Positions 6,009 to 9,803 of a stretch of DNA of 9,803 nt are shown piece after piece (within the stretch, counting starts at the first letter, position 1; each line of letters opens with the position of its first letter). Where the stretch lies: the NCBI GenBank assembly GCA_036746315.1, contig DAIOEK010000063.1, positions 1 to 9,803 on the forward strand. Reading direction: 5' to 3'. Below the pieces are notes generated by a model. That model was given only the letters and a program-made list of their open reading frames with translations, made no database searches and was not told where the DNA came from. This DNA is from DAIOEK01 sp036746315. Lineage in GTDB: Bacteria; Chloroflexota; Anaerolineae; Anaerolineales; Anaerolineaceae. A program made the translations under genes and the position numbers.

Positions 6009-7923
6009 CAGGCAGAGCAGTGATAGAAGGGTGCGAATGGCGGGTCCGCGCGGGGGACCGGGGATGCCGATTGCTTTCGAGCGCCCGCGCAACGTGCGCA
6101 AGACCATCGGGCGGCTGCTGACTTATATGGACAACCGCAAGATGCTGTTGGTGGTAGTGTTCCTGTTGATGCTGATCAGCGCAGGTAGCATGCTGACGGG
6201 GAATTATTTCCTCAAACCGTTGATCAACAATTACATCCTCCCCGGCGATATGCAGGGACTGCTGAAAGCGCTGGTAGTGCTGGCGGCGATCTACCTGTTG
6301 GGGGTGATATCCACCTACCTGCAAAGCAGATCGATGGTGGTGCTGGCACAGAAGACGACCAACCGGCTGCGCCAGGAACTTTTTGTGAAGATGCAGCGCC
6401 TGCCGTTGAAGTATTTTGACAGCCATACACACGGCGACCTGATGAGCCGCTTTACCAACGATGTGGACAATGTGCAGATGGCACTGGAACAAAGCCTGGT
6501 GCAACTGGTTTCCAGCGCGCTGACCATCACCGGGTCGGTGGTGATGATGATCATCCTCAGCCCGCTGCTGTTCGTGGCTACACTGCTGATCCTCTCGTTG
6601 ATGTTCTTCCTTTCAGGGAAGCTGGCAGGAAAGAGCAGCAAATATTTCATTGCGCAGCAGAAAAACCTGGGGAACCTGAACGGCTACATCGAAGAGATGG
6701 TGGACGGGCTGAAAGTGGTGAAAGTGTTCACCCATGAGGGTGAAGCGATCACGGAATTCCGCAAGCGTAACGAGGAATACCGCAAGGCAGCCACCGAGGC
6801 AAACTTCTTTGCCGGGGTGGTGATGCCGGTGATGGCGAACCTCAACAACATCTCTTACGCGCTCACCGCGATGTTCGGCGGCATTCTGGCAGTGGTGTCG
6901 ACCTTCGACATCGGTTCACTGGCGGCATTTTTGCAGTATTCACGACAGATTGGCATGCCCGTGCAGCAGATCACCAACCAGTTCAACACGATACTGGCGG
7001 CGATGGCAGGCGCGGAACGCGTTTTCGATGTGATGGACCAACTCCCCGAAGTGGATGCCGGAGACGTGACGTTGATGGGAATGAGCAAGAACCCGGATGG
7101 GTCGCTCTCGGTGAACCAGGACGGCGCACGCCCGAGCCACTGGGCGTGGAAGGTTCCGGGGCCGGACGGCTCGTTCGAGTACGTGGAATTGAAGGGCGAC
7201 GTGCACTTTCACGATGTGACCTTCGGCTACGTGCCGGAGAAGACGGTGCTGCATGATCTTTCATTGTTCGCCAAGCCGGGGCAGAAGATCGCTCTGGTCG
7301 GCTCAACCGGCGCGGGTAAGACCACCATCACCAACCTGATGAATCGCTTCTACGACATCGAAGAAGGGGTGATCACTTACGACGGCATCGATATCAAGCG
7401 CATTTGCAAGGACGACCTGCGACGCTCGCTGGGGATGGTATTGCAGGATACGCACCTTTTCTCGGGCAGTATCTTCGACAACATCCGTTACGGGCGGCTG
7501 GACGCCACCGACGAAGATTGCATTGCCGCAGCGAAGCTGGTGAATGCGCATTCCTTCATCAAGCGTCTGCCACAGGGATACGAGACGCAGATCACCGCCG
7601 ACGGAGCGAATCTTTCACAGGGGCAGCGCCAGTTGCTGGCGATCACGCGGGCGGCGATTGCCGACCCTCCGGTGATGATTTTGGACGAGGCGACCAGTTC
7701 GATCGACACCCGCACCGAGCGGTTAATCGAGAAGGGCATGGATGCGTTGATGGAAGACCGTACTGTGTTTGTGATCGCACACCGGCTTTCGACGGTACGC
7801 AATGCCCGGGCGATTTTGGTGCTGGAGCACGGCGAGGTAATCGAACGCGGCGACCATGCGGATCTGCTGGAGCAGAAGGGCAGGTATTACCAACTTTATA
7901 CGGGGCAGTACGAGTTGTCGTAA
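6001..7923 (+). CDS. ABC exporter half-transporter, catalytic-site subunit (TM288/BmrD-like)
   Basis: A 640-residue half-transporter and partner of the preceding gene. A basic, Gly-rich N-terminal extension (1-40) precedes six membrane helices (about 45-330). Residues 352-396, rich in Gly, Asp and Pro with WAWKVPGPDG, form an extra linker between the membrane and ATPase domains, as in other long members of this group. The ATPase has Walker A GSTGAGKTT (434-442), Q482, Walker B VMILDE (558-563) with the catalytic Glu563, and switch His594 in VIAHRLS. Its signature is LSQGQ (538-542) rather than LSGGQ. That change matches TM288 and places the degenerate ATP site between this signature and the partner's Asp/Gln residues, while the other site keeps all catalytic residues. 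The ATG overlaps the upstream stop by 8 nt, and AAGGAG lies 9 nt before it, so the subunits are translationally coupled. A hairpin terminator follows the stop by 43 bp. Confidence 0.94.
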   Translation: MNSRQSSDRRVRMAGPRGGPGMPIAFERPRNVRKTIGRLLTYMDNRKMLLVVVFLLMLISAGSMLTGNYFLKPLINNYILPGDMQGLLKALVVLAAIYLLGVISTYLQSRSMVVLAQKTTNRLRQELFVKMQRLPLKYFDSHTHGDLMSRFTNDVDNVQMALEQSLVQLVSSALTITGSVVMMIILSPLLFVATLLILSLMFFLSGKLAGKSSKYFIAQQKNLGNLNGYIEEMVDGLKVVKVFTHEGEAITEFRKRNEEYRKAATEANFFAGVVMPVMANLNNISYALTAMFGGILAVVSTFDIGSLAAFLQYSRQIGMPVQQITNQFNTILAAMAGAERVFDVMDQLPEVDAGDVTLMGMSKNPDGSLSVNQDGARPSHWAWKVPGPDGSFEYVELKGDVHFHDVTFGYVPEKTVLHDLSLFAKPGQKIALVGSTGAGKTTITNLMNRFYDIEEGVITYDGIDIKRICKDDLRRSLGMVLQDTHLFSGSIFDNIRYGRLDATDEDCIAAAKLVNAHSFIKRLPQGYETQITADGANLSQGQRQLLAITRAAIADPPVMILDEATSSIDTRTERLIEKGMDALMEDRTVFVIAHRLSTVRNARAILVLEHGEVIERGDHADLLEQKGRYYQLYTGQYELS

Positions 7924-7966
7924 GGAAGGTATACAACGAGGGAGGTTTGGAGGCCCCCCTTTTATT

Positions 7967-8005
7967 CCCCCCAAATGTCTTCGAGCATTTGGGGGGATGG
8001 TTTTT
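7967..8005 (+). terminator. Long GC-clamped hairpin, probable terminator of the MarR-ABC operon
   Basis: A perfect 11-bp stem, CCCCCCAAATG (7967-7977) with CATTTGGGGGG (7986-7996), closes an 8-nt loop that contains TTCG. A T5 run follows after 4 nt (8001-8005). The gap before the T run is longer than ideal, so termination efficiency is uncertain, but position and stability fit the end of the operon. On the minus strand the stem is followed by AATAAAA, not a T run, so it is not an obvious terminator for the gene at 8073-9116. It could also be a copy of a dispersed extragenic palindrome. Confidence 0.65.
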
Positions 8006-8072
8006 GGGGATGGCGCAGCGTGAGGGTGCGGCGAGTGAGGCGGATCGACCGGGAGCGATTAACGATGGGTTG

Positions 8073-9116
8073 TCATGCCCCGGCGGACATTTGCGCTTTG
8101 CGGGAATCGACTTCGGCGATCATGGCAGCGCGGTTTTTGTTCCAGGTTTTTTCAAGATCGTTGCTGTATCCGGTGACTGCCCAGGGGGCGTGTGCATAAA
8201 CGGCATCAAGCATTTCATTGGCGGGCTGTTCTTTACGACCGGCGGTGAAGTTAAGGCGTTCACCAAAGCGATCCGCGACGATGGCGGTGTAGGTGCGTGC
8301 GGTGACGATGCCGTAGGTGCGCTGGGTGAGGACGTGTTTGTAGATCCAGATGATGTCTTCGTAACGGGCGGCGAGGAAGCTGGCACTATCGGCGAAGACC
8401 AGCCAGTTGGCGGTGAGGTGCATTTTGCCGATCTGCTGATGCGCAGAAGCAAGTTCGGCATCGATGCGGCTGGTGACAAAATCGAGTGGACCGAAGCGTT
8501 CAAGCTTCTTCATGATGGGATGAGCATTCGGATCGCTCATCCGCCGGAGACCGCCGACCAGCCCCCACAGGCTCAGGGCGATGACCAGCAATCCGGCGAC
8601 AATGCCGATGTACCCATTTAGGCGAAAATTCCCCGTTTGCATTTTATAGGGCAGGAACATTCCTGTGATCTCTGGTTCGTTCTGCTCCAGGGCACTGATG
8701 ACCTGAGTGGATTCTTCGGAACTGACCGGCGCTAGCCAGCCGGTTTGCGTACCGGGCAGATAGTCTTGCTGGTTATCGCCATTAATGCCGACGAGCAGCA
8801 GACGGTCGGCAAGGACCATGGCGAAATATGTGGTGTTTACGGTTTCGGTGCCGTTATCTTTGGTGGTGTAGTACTGTATGCCGGTGTTAATGAGCTCATC
8901 TCCACTGACATTGACCCAGTATTTCTGTGTTTCGCCGGCTGTATTGAGGGCAACGAGATCGGCGGTGTCGGCATCAAAGGGACCGAAGATGAAGTTGTAC
9001 AGATAACGGTAATTGAAGGCGGCAAAGCCCAGGACGATGAAGATGCCCAGCAGGCTGATGAAGACGCGGTTAAGGTTGGAGCGGGCGATGGCTTTTTGGA
9101 TGAGGCTATCGTTCAT
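8073..9116 (-). CDS. Two-TM membrane protein of unknown function (possibly DUF6709-like)
   Basis: A 347-residue protein I cannot assign with confidence. Hydrophobic segments lie at about 17-36 and 168-190. Positive residues before the first (ARSNLNR) and after the second (GGLRR) suggest that both ends are cytoplasmic, with an acidic, Thr/Asn-rich domain of about 130 residues outside (37-167). The C-terminal cytoplasmic domain (191-347) has a repeating strand pattern: HPIMKKLERFGP (199-210), MHLTANWLVF (232-241), YEDIIWIYKHV (252-262), TYTAIVADRFGERLNF (275-290) and MLDAVYAHAPWAVTGYS (302-318). This order resembles proteins labelled DUF6709 as I recall them, but I could not verify it. The ATG follows AGGAG with an 8-nt spacer. 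The gene is single, divergent from an ArsR-like regulator 232 bp away and convergent with the ABC operon. No catalytic motif is visible. Confidence 0.85.
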   Translation of the reverse strand: MNDSLIQKAIARSNLNRVFISLLGIFIVLGFAAFNYRYLYNFIFGPFDADTADLVALNTAGETQKYWVNVSGDELINTGIQYYTTKDNGTETVNTTYFAMVLADRLLLVGINGDNQQDYLPGTQTGWLAPVSSEESTQVISALEQNEPEITGMFLPYKMQTGNFRLNGYIGIVAGLLVIALSLWGLVGGLRRMSDPNAHPIMKKLERFGPLDFVTSRIDAELASAHQQIGKMHLTANWLVFADSASFLAARYEDIIWIYKHVLTQRTYGIVTARTYTAIVADRFGERLNFTAGRKEQPANEMLDAVYAHAPWAVTGYSNDLEKTWNKNRAAMIAEVDSRKAQMSAGA

Positions 9117-9273
9117 TTTTGTTTCTCCTGTATCGGCGCTGATGAGCCTGAGTGGCGAACCAGCCGGCGAAAAATGATGAATATTAAGTGCAGGATTAAA
9201 ATCAGGTGGATTTTATCATATATATATGCTTTCCGTTTTACAGGAAAAAAGCACGGGCAAAGGAACAATGGTT

Positions 9274-9311
9274 TTGACAACTCTTGACATTCTCAATAAT
9301 GATAATATAAT
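9274..9311 (+). promoter_or_regulatory. Near-consensus sigma-70 promoter of the ArsR-like regulator
   Basis: A perfect TTGACA (9284-9289) and a perfect TATAAT (9306-9311) are separated by 16 bp. A second TTGACA lies 10 bp upstream (9274-9279). The predicted transcript start is near 9318, about 30 nt before the start codon. A promoter this strong, covered by repeats, suggests a tightly repressed gene. Confidence 0.8.
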
Positions 9312-9336
9312 TTATTATTATCAATAATGATAATAA
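9293..9336. promoter_or_regulatory. Operator-like repeat array over the -10 box and ribosome binding region
   Basis: The 15-bp sequence TCAATAATGATAATA occurs twice, at 9293-9307 and 9321-9335, 28 bp apart. The second copy lies in a perfect inverted repeat: TTATTATCA (9315-9323), 4-nt centre ATAA, TGATAATAA (9328-9336). The first copy also pairs with the stretch between the copies: TGATAATA (9300-9307) and TATTATCA (9316-9323). The copies cover the -10 box and the transcript start up to the ribosome binding site. The regulator encoded next is the simplest binder. The GATAAT/ATTATC elements also resemble Fur boxes, though neither copy makes a full 19-bp Fur match. Confidence 0.65.
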
Positions 9337-9342
9337 AAGGAG
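9337..9342 (+). promoter_or_regulatory. Ribosome binding site choosing between tandem ATG codons
   Basis: AAGGAG is 3 nt from the ATG at 9346 and 6 nt from the in-frame ATG at 9349. The wider spacing favours 9349 as the start; the alternative adds only one Met. Confidence 0.65.
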
Positions 9343-9348
9343 TGAATG

Positions 9349-9803
9349 ATGAGTGAAAACCTGCTGGATGCGATGCTTCATCCCATACGAATGCGGATCA
9401 TGACAACCCTCGCCGGAAGCGAAGGAATGACCCCGCAGCAACTGGCGGAAACCATGCCCGAAGTGCCGCAGGCAACACTCTACCGGCACATCAACCGACT
9501 GACGGAGAGCAGTTTGCTGACGGTGATCGAGGAAAGACAGGTGCGCGGGACCATCGAGAAAGTGTATGTGCTGAACAATTCAGTCCAAACACATTTGGGT
9601 AGGGAGGATATGCAGAATCTCAGCAAAGAAGAGCATATGCATTATTTCAATACGTTCCTGGTTACCTTGATGGAGGAGTTCTCCATCTATTTACGACAAA
9701 CAAAAAAGGTCGATTATGCGGCGGATGGCGTTGGGTACAGTCAGGTGATTTTGTACATGGACGATGCCGAAATGCTGACTTTTTCACAAAAAATCAACGA
9801 AGC
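9349..9803 (+). CDS. ArsR-like winged-helix transcriptional regulator, 5' part, open at the window edge
   Basis: The frame is open from the ATG at 9349 to the end of the window: 151 visible residues with no stop. The N-terminus is an ArsR-type winged helix: LLDAMLHPIRMRIMTTL (5-21), helix-turn-helix TPQQLAETMPEVPQATLYRHINRLTESSLL (28-57), wing VIEERQVRGTIEKVYVL (59-75). A mostly helical region follows (about 85-120), then SQVILYMDDAEMLTF (131-145), which starts a C-terminal domain that may bind a ligand or dimerise. There is no CxC metal-site motif of classical arsenite sensors. In related proteins this domain order often belongs to regulators beside transporter genes, but the downstream gene is outside the window. 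The strong promoter with repeated palindromes directly upstream suggests autorepression. Start choice follows the ribosome binding site spacing. The frame is plainly coding: strong family match and no stop. Confidence 0.88.
   Translation, partial: MSENLLDAMLHPIRMRIMTTLAGSEGMTPQQLAETMPEVPQATLYRHINRLTESSLLTVIEERQVRGTIEKVYVLNNSVQTHLGREDMQNLSKEEHMHYFNTFLVTLMEEFSIYLRQTKKVDYAADGVGYSQVILYMDDAEMLTFSQKINE

Noticed and set aside
7404..8621. 405-codon plus-strand frame across the end of ABC2 and into the minus-strand membrane protein
   Set aside because: It covers two well-supported genes in other frames; its composition (rich in Gly, Asp and Ala) is typical of a shadow frame in GC-rich DNA.
9208..9230. 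AT-rich TATATATAT stretch as a replication origin or attachment site
   Set aside because: It is short and isolated, without DnaA boxes, iterons or flanking repeats; it more likely belongs to the promoter region of the divergent membrane-protein gene.

Overview
The window looks like chromosomal DNA of a moderately GC-rich bacterium. It mixes ATG and TTG starts that follow clear Shine-Dalgarno sites, contains a DUF4180 gene, a two-[4Fe-4S] flavoenzyme and a TM287/TM288-type heterodimeric ABC exporter. This mix fits an anaerobic or facultative lineage such as Chloroflexota (Anaerolineae) or a Firmicutes relative, but that placement is inference only. I see no tRNA, rRNA, CRISPR array, transposase or phage gene.

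Layout. 1-1003: 3' part of a DEAD-box RNA helicase gene, open at the left edge and followed by a good intrinsic terminator (1014-1045). 1069-1431 (-): small DUF4180 protein. 1515-2219 (+): class I SAM-dependent methyltransferase with a TTG start, divergent from the DUF4180 gene across an 83-bp AT-rich gap. 2216-3295 (-): dihydroorotate/dihydropyrimidine-dehydrogenase-like flavoprotein with a C-terminal ferredoxin domain. Its stop codon interlocks with that of the methyltransferase. 3296-3719: 424-bp divergent intergenic region. 3720-7923 (+): an apparent operon of a MarR regulator and two ABC exporter half-transporters, closed by a strong hairpin at 7967-7996. 8073-9116 (-): two-TM membrane protein of unknown function. 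9349-9803 (+): ArsR-like winged-helix regulator, open at the right edge, behind a near-consensus promoter loaded with repeats.

How the parts work together. The two ABC subunits are translationally coupled (8-nt overlap). The first has Asp for the catalytic Glu and Gln for the switch His; the second has LSQGQ for LSGGQ. Together these predict one degenerate and one active ATP site, the hallmark of the TM287/288, BmrCD and LmrCD group of drug or lipid exporters. The MarR protein probably represses its own operon. Two related 12-bp palindromes (consensus TTWACCRGTWAA), one upstream of the MarR gene and one between it and the first ABC gene, are good operator candidates. At the right end, a 15-bp sequence repeated at 28-bp spacing overlaps the -10 box and the ribosome binding site of the ArsR-like gene, which suggests autoregulation or a metal-type regulator such as Fur.

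The most unusual points are the paired MarR-type palindromes, the repeat array before the last regulator, and the loss of the DHOD catalytic Cys/Ser in the flavoprotein. I found no convincing evidence of an entirely new multi-gene system.
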